From Dunaliella salina (taxonomy: Eukaryota > Chlorophyta > Chlorophyceae > Chlamydomonadales > Dunaliellaceae): DNA of 10,640 nucleotides. The notes below the pieces were generated by a model. That model was not told the DNA's origin, did not search any database, and worked only from the letters and a program-made list of their open reading frames with translations. The translations under genes were made by a program, and so were the position numbers. The stretch is taken from assembly GCA_002284615.2 (NCBI GenBank), contig MU070142.1, positions 71,478-82,117 on the forward strand, written 5' to 3'. Below, one piece after another: positions 1 through 7,493 of this stretch; within the stretch, counting starts at the first letter, position 1, and every line of letters begins with the position of its first letter.

Positions 1-306
1 GTGTTTGCAAAGGCTTCGGATGCAGCACAGAAGAGGGTCTGATGCAAGACACCATAGCAAAGCAACCTCAGCTTCCTTATCCCAGATCAGGGGGGTGTCA
101 CAGGTGTATGGACTTGTGATCTGGAATAAATCACCCTTTGCAACGAGTTCCAGAACAAAAAGCATATCACCAGATTCAGTTCAATTCTTACTAATTTTTT
201 CCCCTGGAGCACGTTGTGAAGGGCGATCTATGCTCGATGAAAGCTTGGCAGGGAGTCCAAGAAATTCTTAGGATTCCAATCCGAAAATTTATATTTGGGC
301 CTCATG
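1..306 (-). pseudogene. Unrecognised broken coding relic, runs off left edge
   Basis: Reading the minus strand from 305, the frame begins MRPKYKFSDWNPKNFLDSLP and meets TAG at 228-230. It then continues IALHNVLQGKKLVRIEL and needs a one-base shift near 181-184. From 180 to the window edge, 60 codons are open, including TESGDMLFVLELVAKGDLF and SPYTCDTPLIWDKEAEVALL. The composition is strongly protein-like (charged helices, YTCDTP, WDKEAEVALLWCLA). The sequence just upstream, a long T-rich tract with ttaac and then ctttatcag (307-315), looks like a branch point and 3' splice site. I do not recognise the family. It could be a decayed transposon ORF or a neighbouring gene's exon. A missing RRP4 terminal exon is unlikely, because RRP4's remaining tail should be short. 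Confidence 0.4.
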
Positions 307-714
307 CTGATAAAGAAGATGTTAAAAAAATGTGAAAAAGCTCATGGGAAGTGCTCCCCGAGTAAAATAGAGAGAAGTGCCCAGAGGTCTACCTACTTCT
401 CTTTTATTCTTTTGCAATGGTGTCTGCTGCAACAATGTTATATACCTGAAGGTAAATTTGACAAAATGGGGTGGGGTGTAAAATTCCCATTTGTCACTAC
501 AATCCCCCTTTTCCCCTTTGAAGCACCCTAGTGCACACAATGAGCCAATTTTTTTTTCACGGTTTTTTTTTGTCAGGGTTGTGCCTTTTAAACCAAAGAA
601 CATGCCTGGGTTAAAAGTTTGGGGAATGGTTTGGTCAGAAGGGCCCAGAAAAGTTATGGAACGTTGAACCCCCAAAACAGGCCCTGTGATACCCCCCTGG
701 TCCCAGACCACATT
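307..714. other. No gene seen; T-rich and C-rich non-coding stretch
   Basis: A 134-codon minus-strand frame crosses this stretch, but its translation has no domain or motif I recognise and low-complexity T and C runs dominate it. Homopolymer T runs lie at about 549-557 and 563-571. I see no RNA gene here. Confidence 0.5.
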
Positions 715-957
715 TCTGCATTTCATTTTGCATTTTACAGCTGTCAGCCCATGTAGCAGACAAACATTGAGACTGATGGCTTATTTTGCAACCGTAGCAC
801 AGCAGCCTCTTCAGCCTCCTCTATCCTAGCCCCACAGCTCTGCATTTCATTTTGCGTTTTACAGCAACATTTTACTGTCAGCCTAGCAGTCAAACATTGA
901 GACTGGTGGCTATTCTGTTACCTTGTAACCCTATCCAATCCTCACAGCCCCGCATCA
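715..957. repeat. Diverged tandem duplication, about 124-130 bp period
   Basis: Copy 1 starts at 715 and copy 2 at 839. Both carry tctgcatttcattttgc, then ttttacag, then ctgtcagcc, then caaacattgagactg followed by tggct. They end in matching ...cctatcc / cacagc..gcat stretches. Copy 2 has a short insertion (about 6 nt net) after acagc. Divergence of roughly 15-25% suggests an old duplication. It directly precedes the satellite block. Confidence 0.8.
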
Positions 958-1000
958 TTGGCATTAGTGCACTGCATCTCATCTCCAGCTCACACTTCAT

Positions 1001-1595
1001 CAATGGCAATTTACCAATGGCCGTAATGCGCTTGCTGCACCCCTCCCTGCCACAGTGCTCTGCGTCTTTAGCTCACACCCCATCAATGGCACTTCACCAA
1101 TAGCTACAGTGCGCTGCACTCCTCCTTAGCCACAGTGCACTGCTTCTCATCTCTAGCTCACACCCTATCACTGGTACTTCACCAACGGCTCATGCGCTGC
1201 ACTCATCTCTGGCCAAAGTATACTGCTTCTCATCAATGGCTCACACTAAATCAATGGCTCTTCACCAACGGCTACAATGCGCTGCACTCACCTCTGGCCA
1301 AGGTACACTGCTTCCCATCAATGGCTCACACCCCATCACTGGTACTAACAACGGCTACAATGCGCTGCACTCAGCTCTGGCCACAGTGCACTGCTTCTCA
1401 CCTATAGCTCACACATCAACCTCATCAATGGCACTTCACCAATGGCTACAGTGCGCTGCACTCCTCCCTAGCCACAATGCACTGCTTCTTATCAATGGCT
1501 TGCACTTTATCAATGGCACTTCACCAATAATTATAGTGCGCTGTACTCCCCCTTTTGGCTACAGTGCAATGCACCTCATCAATGGCTTCAGCGCA
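1001..1595. repeat. 85-bp satellite array, seven units
   Basis: Units start at 1001, 1084, 1169, 1252, 1337, 1426 and 1511, giving spacings of 83, 85, 83, 85, 89 and 85. Each reads approximately caatggcacttcaccaa - cggctacagtgcgctgcact - c-t-ct-gcc - acagtgcactgcttctcat - caatggctcacaccc-at. Each unit contains two related halves around the cores 'ctacagtgcgctgcac' and 'ccacagtgcactgc'. An additional half-unit precedes the array (961-1000). Because 85 is not a multiple of 3, the same peptide-like strings appear in all three frames, so ORFs here are artefacts. Confidence 0.9.
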
Positions 1596-1611
1596 CTGTA
1601 CCTCATAACTT

Positions 1612-2768
1612 GCTGGCAGCTCTTCGACAGCATTCAGTTCATGGCTACAGTGTGCTAATTTCATCAATGACTTGCACCTCATTCATGGCTAAAATGCAAT
1701 GTGTCTCATCATTGGCTGGCACTTCTTCAATAGCACTCTGTCAATGGCTACAATGCGCTGCCCCTCGTTAATGGCTTTCACCTTGTCAATGGCTTTCGTG
1801 CACTGTGCCTCATAAGTGGCTGGTACCTCTTCAATAGCACTCCATTCATATACCTCATAGCTGACTGGCAGCCCCTCAATAACACTGTTAGTGGCTTCAG
1901 TGCGCTGCACCTCATCAATGGCTACATTGCACTAAACCTTATAGCTGGCTGGCAGCTCCTCGATAGCACTCTGTCAATTGCTTTAGGGCCCTGCCCATCA
2001 TCAATGGCTCGCACCTCATTAACGGCTACAGTGCACTGTGCCTCATATTTGGCTGGCACTTCTTCACTAGTACTCCATCAATGGCTATAGTGTGCTGTAC
2101 CTCATCAATCGCACCTCATTCATGGCTACTGTGCACTGTGCCTCATCATTGGCTGGCACCTCTTCAATAGCACTCTATCAATGCTACCGTGCCTTGCCCC
2201 TTATTAATGGCTTGCACCTCATCAATGGTTTTAGTGCACTAAGCCTCATAACTGGCTGGCACCCCTTCAATAGCACTTCGTCAATGGCTACAGTGCCCTG
2301 CCCCTCGTCAATGGCTTTCACCTTGTCGATGGCTTTAGTGCACTCTGCCTCATAACTAGCTGGTACCTCTTCAAATGCACTCCATCAATTGCTATAGGGT
2401 CTTGCCCATCATCAATGGCTCGCACCTCATAAACGGCTACAGTGCACTTAATGCCTTATCACTGGCTGGCACCTCTTCAATAGCACTCCATCGACAACTA
2501 TCAGGCACTGCCCCTCAGCAATGGCTCGCACCTCATAAACGGCTGCAGTGCACTGTGCCTCATATTTGGCTGGCACCTCTTCAATAGCACTCCATCAATG
2601 GCTATAGTGCGCTGTACCTCATCAATTGAACGTCATGGCTACTGTGCACTGTGCCTCATAATTGGCTGGCACCTCTTCAACAGCACTCTGCTCATGGCTA
2701 TCGTGCCCTGCCCCTCATCAATGGCTTGCACCTCATTAATTGCTTTAGTGCACTGTGATCGCACTGCA
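1612..2768. repeat. 104-bp satellite with a five-monomer higher-order repeat
   Basis: The landmark gctggcacctctt recurs at 1612, 1715, 1819, 1948, 2052, 2152, 2255, 2359, 2465, 2569 and 2665 (mostly 100-106 bp apart), with an extra partial copy at about 1864. Monomer-specific wording repeats in order. Units at 1715 and 2255 share cctcgt-aatggctttcacc. Units at 1819 and 2359 share gctggtacctctt. 1948 and 2465 share aatggctcgcacctcat. 2052 and 2569 share ggctatagtg-gctgtacctc. 2152 and 2665 share aatggcttgcacctcat. Two copies of a five-monomer unit, about 540 and 514 bp, are therefore present. The core (caatggct-acagtgcactg) is shared with the 85-bp family to the left. Confidence 0.87.
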
Positions 2769-2880
2769 CCACAATGGCCCAAGCACACTGTCCCTCATGA
2801 ATGGCGGAAGCCCACTCATAGTGAACTGCACCCCATTGATGGCTTTTATAGCCTTGCACCATCTAATCTCACAGGAACAA
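2769..2880. repeat. Degenerate edge of the 104-bp satellite
   Basis: Fragments such as cactgcaccacaatggccc, cactgtccctcatgaatggc, gaactgcaccccattgatgg and cttgcacc are decayed satellite words. The spacing is no longer regular. This is the left flank of the retroelement insertion. Confidence 0.65.
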
Positions 2881-2911
2881 GCATTCTGATGCCTGTTTTT
2901 CTGCATGCACA

Positions 2912-2934
2912 AAGAAAGAAAAGAAAAGAAAAAC
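2912..2934. repeat. AAAG/AAAAG simple repeat (retroelement tail)
   Basis: A plus-strand run of aaag and aaaag steps, read as CTTT/CTTTT on the element's sense strand. It abuts the 8-bp target duplication, so it is most simply the element's 3' tail. Confidence 0.6.
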
Positions 2935-2972
2935 TACGTAGACAGAGAAACTCTCCCTACATCAATTAAGGA

Positions 2973-3015
2973 AGAGGAGACACATAGGCTCAAAAAAGAG
3001 CCGTGTGCCCCCTCC
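2973..3015 (-). other. 17-bp hairpin in the retroelement 3' UTR
   Basis: In the minus-strand RNA, ggcuc-uuuuuu-gagcc forms a perfect 5-bp stem on a U6 loop. A 1x2 internal loop follows, then four pairs (acac/gugu), then eight more pairs including G-U wobbles. It lies 26 nt after the stop codon and before the simple-sequence tail. This is the position where many LINEs carry the structure bound by their own reverse transcriptase. Confidence 0.6.
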
Positions 3016-3040
3016 ACCACAAGGTATGAAAAAGAGAATG

Positions 3041-3668
3041 CTAATGTGGATCTGGAGGGTTACTAGAAGCACCTGGCTCTAGAACCTGGCTGTGGGAAGT
3101 ATTCTTGTTTTCAATAGCGCGGCGTGTGGTGACTAGTTTGTGGGCATATTGAGCAGAATGGGCATGAAGTTGTTGAGCTTCGTGGCACGCTAGTGATCCA
3201 ATCCTAGTTGTTTGAATTGCTTCAGGGTATGCTCAGTGTAAATAGTTCCACCTACACCCAGGAGAAAAGGGTGAATTGTAACAGCTTTACCATTAAAAAG
3301 TTTACAAAGGTCTGCATGCTGCTGCTTTGCCGCGTTCAACTAATGCTCTGGCCTTGTGTCTTCACAGAACTTGATTTCTATTAGGTGCACATGGCGTTCA
3401 TTTGCATTAAGTTCATGGGGTTGCCTCATGCGGCTAGTTCTGGTGGTCCTCCGTGAGGAGGTGCGCAAAGCGTGATGGGAATGGGTAGGAGAAACATTGT
3501 CAGGAGTATGTTTGGCATCATAAGGGGTGATCAGAACAGCATCTGGTCGACTGGAGTTGAGTCTTTTCCTCTCTGGAAGGTTGCGAGGGAAGAAGTATGC
3601 AGGTAGAGTTCTGTTTGAGGCATGTGTAGGGAGTTGGAGGTTGTGTTGAGCAAGCTTAAAACCGCTTC
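3041..3668 (-). pseudogene. LINE C-terminal domain remnant, PD-(D/E)XK-like
   Basis: The minus-strand frame runs from about 3668 with HASNRTLPAYFFPRNLP, SSRPDAVLITPY and RHVHLIEIKFCEDTRPEH. It is then broken by TAG (3340-3342) but continues LNAAKQQHADLCKLFNGKAV, LLGVGGTIYTEHTLKQFKQL and GLDH. A second TAG follows (3190-3192), then a one-base frameshift near 3175, then LHAHSAQYAHKLVTTRRAIE and ...NPPDPH with a stop at 3041-3043. From memory, this block recurs as the C-terminal part of retroelement proteins in green algae. Inference: RPD (codons 3544-3549) plus EIK (3370-3378) resemble the PD-(D/E)XK core of the restriction-like endonucleases of early-branching LINEs. Three lesions make it non-functional. 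The ORF upstream of 3669 is minisatellite translated by chance. Confidence 0.7.
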
Positions 3669-3672
3669 CATG

Positions 3673-3722
3673 CACACTAATGGCTTTCATGTCACTGCTC
3701 CCCATTACTGGCTGGCACTCTG
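3673..3722. repeat. Satellite fragment on the far side of the retroelement
   Basis: Words ctaatggctttcatgtcact, ccccattactggctggcact and ctg match the 104-bp family (compare aatggctttcaccttgtc and ggctggcacctctt). Its position just beyond the right copy of catgcaca indicates that the satellite was interrupted by the element. Confidence 0.6.
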
Positions 3723-3751
3723 CTCCTGTTGCATCTACAGATCCACTACTG

Positions 3752-3958
3752 GCCACATCAAGTCTCCTACGCCAGATCCGCAGGCCCCCTACACCACATG
3801 CCACATCTGCAGGCCTCCTAGCCACATGCCTTACCTGCAACCCTCCTAAGCCACATCCCCAGGCCTCCCAAGCCACAGCTGCAGGCCTCCTACACCAGAT
3901 TTGCAGGGCCTCTCAGCCACATGCCATGTCTGCAGGCCTCCCACGCCGTATGCCTAGG
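3752..3958. repeat. Minisatellite with alternating 22- and 28-bp units
   Basis: Units start at 3752 (partial), 3769, 3791, 3820, 3848, 3870, 3892, 3915 and 3943 (partial), with lengths 22, 29, 28, 22, 22, 23 and 28. The consensus is a-gccacatgccacatctgc - aggcctcct. Long units carry an extra 6-7 bp (atgccac-like) relative to short ones. A further solitary unit lies at 4155-4176 (atgccacatcaggcctcctac). Confidence 0.85.
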
Positions 3959-4361
3959 CGTGGGTAACTAGCGTCACCTGACAACTGAAATGGATTCCCA
4001 GAGACTCAACGAGTCCCCAGCTCGCCGAGCCTCTTGCTCCGATATTTGGCCGCCCACCACGTTTCCGTCTCCTCATTCTGCCAAAATGACCCTCCGATCC
4101 TCCGCGAGCCTCATGCACACCAAGGCTCCCAGAGGTGGGTGCCCAACCTTACATATGCCACATCAGGCCTCCTACGCAGCGTAAATCCCCAAATCTCAAA
4201 CTCTCAAACTCTCATTCTCGAAATCGCCCAGAAGACCCTTCTGCCTCCTCGGAACCTCAATCTCATTGTGGCCCTCCTTCCATCCAAAAATCGGAAAGTC
4301 GCATTAATGCCAACTGTGAGCAGCTGCGTACCATCGACTCACTGCTTAAATATGAGTTCTT
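3959..4361. other. No gene seen; GC-richer single-copy stretch
   Basis: Open frames on both strands here give serine/proline-rich translations with no recognisable domain. The only repeats are a lone minisatellite unit (4155-4176) and a short ctcaaact-ctcaaact-ctcattct run (4194-4217). Confidence 0.5.
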
Positions 4362-4457
4362 ATGTGGAGAGCACAATGTGGCTGTGGATTGGATGATGTG
4401 GAGAGCACAATGTGGCTGTGGATTGGATGATGTGGAGAGCACAATGTGGCTGTGGAT
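4362..4457. repeat. 34-bp tandem triplication, exact copies
   Basis: Copies start at 4362, 4396 and 4430. Each reads atgtggagagcacaatgtgg followed by ctgtggattggatg. The first two are identical over 34 bp, and the third is identical for 28 bp before diverging. Zero divergence contrasts with every other repeat here and implies a recent slippage event. Confidence 0.95.
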
Positions 4458-4917
4458 GGGGCGATGAATAGGGCACCAATAGTGCAGTGTGGGGAAAGTC
4501 CGCATGGCTGCTATGTAAGGATATGCAACCCTCTACTGAGCAGTGGCCGCTGTTTCATTCATCAAGTTGAGACTAATAAGCATTCTCTCCTCCTCAAATC
4601 ACTGTCGCCAAAATATCAACCAACTGCCAACTGCAACACGAACGCTTTCTGTCGGCTGGTCAGCTGATATTTTGAGTACCTCTGTTGGCAGACTCGAATA
4701 CATTATTGAGGAAACCTCTATGATATATTTCACGGTTGTGCATCACGCGAGGACAAGTCTGTGTCCCGGTGGAGTGCTCCATTGTGCACTACCTTTAAAG
4801 TGCTTAGGCGAGTGCCCAGTTAGGTGTTCCGCTGCGCACTTTGCAAGCCTTGACGCTACACAGTACTTGCGTTGTTCAAGACAACTAAGATGATGAATTG
4901 GACTCCTTGTTGCTTAC
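4458..4917. other. Non-coding; start of the intron downstream of the RRP4 KH exon
   Basis: In minus orientation this follows donor gtaagc. A short internal direct repeat, gtgctccattgtgcact (4775-4791) and gtgttccgctgcgcact (4824-4840), is visible. Open frames have no recognisable domains, and the expected RRP4 terminal exon was not convincingly found. Confidence 0.5.
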
Positions 4918-5168
4918 CTCATATGTGTCCATGATGGTGGTAGGGTAGATGGCCAGATAGGAGTGCGCGAGGGCGCGGATCGCATTCCCCACGCGCGTTA
5001 CTACCTCTAGCTGATGCCTGCTGCAGGGCGGCTTGGCGGGGACACTTTCTATTGGCTTCTCGCCGTCTGGACCCCCATCTGCGCCTCCTTGGATGGAACT
5101 TTGTGGGGGAGGGCTCACATGCGGCTGTACCCATAAGAGACCATTGCACCCCAGGATCAGATCCACCC
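4918..5168 (-). CDS. RRP4: RRP4 exosome subunit, KH-region exon
   Basis: A 251-nt exon. It begins with GG, completing the split glycine codon, after acceptor cattttcgcag (5169-5179). It then encodes 83 residues and stops in phase 0 at donor gtaagc (4912-4917). Landmarks: GVDLILGCNGLLWVQPH at residues 0-16, a low-complexity Pro/Gly/Ser linker at about 17-50, then HQLEVVTRVGNAIRAL and PTTIMDTYE at 51-83. The LILGCNG..W start and the VTRVGNAIRAL helix correspond to the C-terminal KH-type region of RRP4, which packs on the exosome ring. Family members carry roughly 20-40 more residues after this point, so a further exon is expected. I did not find a convincing one at lower coordinates. If the donor were not used, the frame would end 9 residues later at a TAG (4885-4887). 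Confidence 0.85.
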
Positions 5169-5949
5169 CTGCGAAAATGGGTCGGTGAAGAGATTTGGCG
5201 CTGGGCAACCTCAAAGTTTGGAGGCGCATTCTCTGGAATGGTAGTGCAAGCTCAACATTCGCAGCGCATACAAGAGGCATTGGTGGAAAGGTGCAGGGTT
5301 ATGCTTGTGAACAAGAATCAGGGAGGAATATCAGGGAAACGTGGAAAGGTGCGGGGCTGTGCCTGCAGAGGAATAGCGCAGGAAACATCAAGCAGCTCAT
5401 GGAGGACAAGGATTCCCACATGCAATGGTGTTTTGTTAAGGGGACTGTAGAACGGATGCGTCAAATTCAGCCTGAGCCTGTGCCAGGAACAGTGTCGAAA
5501 TATCAACCTGTACAGAAGGATCTGTCAGCATCTTGCATGTGTTCTCAGCCAATGCAGCAAGATAAGCTAGGCGATACATAAAATGGCCAATGTTGCATGG
5601 GCATGCTTCAAGTGCTTCATTTTTTGGCATGGAAAGTTGGGAAAAGAAGGTGAGAAAGAGCAGTGAAACACGCGTTTTTCCCAGACATTTTTTTCCTTGT
5701 GTTCTTGCTCATTCTGACTATGCCAATAATTTCTTTTCATATAAATATTTTCACCAAAAATTGATGAGAATTGGAGGACCCCAGATCACTCTTTTGGCCT
5801 CAGATCACCCCCAAAAGGCCCGCAGCACCATCATGGGGACATTTTCACTCCAATTTTTTCGTATTGATACCCCCAACACTGATATTACCCTGCACAAATA
5901 TGAAAAAAAGAGGTCTAAAATCGACCTCTCTGGCACCCCTTGTGTTGAA

Positions 5950-6198
5950 TCTCCACTTAAGGAAATGGCTGAAATTCTGCATCTAACTAACCACTGGGTC
6001 TCTTCGCCCTTTTTCTCGCAATGGTATTTGTTTGTTACAAGGATTCCATATCACTGTCCTTGAAACCAAATTTTAATAATCCAATCTGGTGCTGTGGGTG
6101 GTCAGGTATGAAATTTTGGTGGTTAAAACTAGGCCTCACACCTTAGCTGATAAGGCATATGCGCCCCAACTGGCACCTCTTGAACTTCAGTGCTAGAG
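5950..6198 (+). repeat. Foldback structure, left outer arm
   Basis: This stretch aligns to the reverse complement of about 8309-8500. Shared words are gaaatggctgaaat / gagaatggctgaaat, ccactgggtct, the tttggtggt-aaaact stretch, aaggcatatgcgccccaac / taggcataagcgccccaac, tggcacctct, and gaactt-agtgc-agag. Identity is patchy (strong in the last 60 bp), so the arms are old. No protein-coding content is seen. Confidence 0.7.
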
Positions 6199-7035
6199 AA
6201 AGCTAAAGAACGCTATAAAGAAAAAAAAGTTTCCAGGCCGCAATAGACCCCCTCTGAAGGAAGATACACATTATGCCAAATCTCAAAACCCTCATTTACC
6301 TTTTCATTCAATTCGTGACATTCTTCTTGCAGGTATATGTTAGATGCATACAAATGTTACAAAACGTACATGCGCATATATTATACCAATGTGTTACATG
6401 AAACCAACACATAAATGTTTATCCATATCCACGTCACAAACAAAATTTGCTAACCTAGGTGTGCACAAACTAGCTGCGATGAGGACAGGCATAGCACGTG
6501 GGTGGCATGAAGAAGTGTGGATCAGCCCAGAGAGGCTCTGGAGCACTACAGAAATCTATGTCCAAATTGATTAAATCAAACCTCATGTTGTTAGTGAGCT
6601 TGCCAAAAGCGCACCAAAGTTATAATGCATGCCCATTCCTGCAGAGGTAGAAAGGCGAGGGCCTTGTGGAGAATATGGAGGGAATGGACCTGGGAGGGAA
6701 CAAACTTGCATACACCCATGAGCCTAGCTGCCTGTGCTCTCACTGATGAACGAAGTGCCCAAAGAGCACCAATCACGGATCTCACAGAAACCAGGTGGAA
6801 ATGAAAAAATGGACCTGAGTCCCGGCCGTCCCTCCCTCGAACCTTGCTCAACCAACAGCTTGTCTGCCTACAGCCACACCTTTTAGGCTATGTACCTGCC
6901 ATCCTGACATACAGTATCACCTAAATTCCCACCCAAATACTCCACCAGTAGAGTGCATTTTGGCCCAAGATGAGAATGGTAATTGCATTATATTTCCACA
7001 GCAAGATATGGGCAAGTCATATAAAATAGCAGAGT
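6199..7035. other. Segment apparently inserted into the left foldback arm
   Basis: The right arm is nearly continuous (8180-8500), but its left counterpart is split into 5950-6198 and 7036-7150. About 840 bp lie between. I recognise no ORF, terminal repeat or clear target duplication in it. It contains one dispersed word (cagcttgtctgcctacagcc, 6857-6876) that also occurs in the 8741-8930 duplication. Confidence 0.5.
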
Positions 7036-7150
7036 GGGCTATCTGAGGCCCAAAATCAGCCAGTTTTTAGATGCTCCCTGCATATGTGTGCCCCAGCTGG
7101 CACCTTTCAAACTTACGTCAGGTTCCTCTCAGGGTTGATCAATTCGCCAG
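7036..7150 (+). repeat. Foldback structure, left inner arm
   Basis: Matches the reverse complement of 8180-8290. Shared words are gaggcccaa-atc, gccagttttt, atgctccctgcatatgt, gccccagctggcacct / gccccaactggcacct, and cagggttgatcaatt / cagggttggtcaatt. Identity over the best 60 bp is about 85-90% by eye. It is clearer than the outer arm. Confidence 0.8.
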
Positions 7151-7216
7151 TTTGTCAAAATAAATTTGCCAATTATGCGAAATAATTCAAAATCCGACGC
7201 ATTATGCGAAAACATG

Positions 7217-7233
7217 TTTGCCTGCCAGGCAAA
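7217..7233. repeat. Perfect 8-bp palindrome with 1-nt centre
   Basis: tttgcctg-c-caggcaaa, at the inner edge of the left arm where the sequence changes to the G/C-run-rich centre. Confidence 0.85.
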
Positions 7234-7258
7234 GGGGGTTGAAGGGGACTAAAACAAC

Positions 7259-7303
7259 CACCCCCCAACCACCCCCCTTGCTGTTCTTTCCCCCCTTTCC
7301 CAA
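7259..7303 (-). other. Potential G-quadruplex (minus strand)
   Basis: The minus strand carries runs GGG, GGGGGG, GGGGGG and GGGGGG separated by 3, about 12 and about 5 bases. One loop exceeds the usual 7-nt limit, so this is weaker than the motif at 7460-7493. Confidence 0.5.
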
Positions 7304-7346
7304 GGCTATATGAACACTGTAATGGGGAAAGACAGAGGTCCTGAAT

Positions 7347-7381
7347 GGGACCATGTGGGGGTGCCAAGGGGGGTCTGAGGG
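7347..7381 (+). other. Potential G-quadruplex (plus strand)
   Basis: Four runs (GGG, GGGGG, GGGGGG, GGG) with loops accatgt, tgccaa and tctga fit the canonical G3+N1-7 pattern. Confidence 0.7.
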
Positions 7382-7459
7382 TGTCTTGTACCCGCTTTTT
7401 GGCACAGGGCAGGAGGGTAAAAAAAAGGAGAGGACGTCATGTCAAAATTTTGGGCGGGA

Positions 7460-7493
7460 CCCCCCTGACCCACCCACCACCCCCCAAACCCCC
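7460..7493 (-). other. Strong potential G-quadruplex (minus strand)
   Basis: The minus strand reads five G runs (5, 6, 3, 3 and 6) with loops TTT, TGGT, T and TCA. Short loops and a spare run make this the most stable-looking motif. It would be in the RRP4 pre-mRNA sense. Confidence 0.75.

Larger units (their letters stand above)
2912..3668 (-). mobile_element. 5'-truncated LINE-type retroelement inserted in satellite DNA
   Basis: The segment is flanked by an 8-bp direct repeat catgcaca (2904-2911 and 3669-3676), with satellite words on both outer sides (2769-2880 and 3673-3722). In minus-strand orientation it has a truncated 5' end with an open frame, a C-terminal protein region (see the pseudogene entry), a stop at 3041-3043, a 3' UTR with a 17-bp hairpin (2973-3015) and a (CTTT/CTTTT)-type tail at 2912-2934. 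5' truncation, a simple-sequence 3' tail and a short target duplication together are the mark of target-primed reverse transcription. The reverse transcriptase core itself is absent. Confidence 0.68.

Noticed and set aside
1135..2969. Several plus-strand frames with repeated peptide-like strings
   Set aside because: They are satellite monomers translated in shifting frames; 85- and 104-bp periods move the frame each unit, and the same strings occur in all three frames.
3669..3876. N-terminal part of the 178-codon minus-strand frame as real protein
   Set aside because: It covers the target duplication, a satellite fragment and the 22/28-bp minisatellite, so the continuity with the retroelement frame is accidental.
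4594..4623. Possible RRP4 terminal exon after acceptor ttggcag, reading LVDILATVI then stop
   Set aside because: It has phase 0 and an AG, but is only ten codons including the stop and too short for the usual C-terminal tail; the DIL match is too weak.
4885..4917. Read-through of the KH-exon donor giving a C-terminus VSNKESNSSS
   Set aside because: gtaagc is a strong donor and the family normally has more residues here. It cannot be excluded, but splicing is preferred.
5052..5581. Overlapping plus-strand frames of 128-132 codons
   Set aside because: They lie opposite the recognised RRP4 exon and its acceptor, have no domain of their own, and look like antisense shadow plus intron.
6140..6180. 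tRNA-like A-box wording (ttagctgataagg)
   Set aside because: The box consensus is broken, no B box follows at the right distance, and no cloverleaf can be drawn.
6591..6851. 86-codon minus-strand frame
   Set aside because: No recognisable motif, and no splice-compatible link to RRP4; consistent with a chance frame in an intron.
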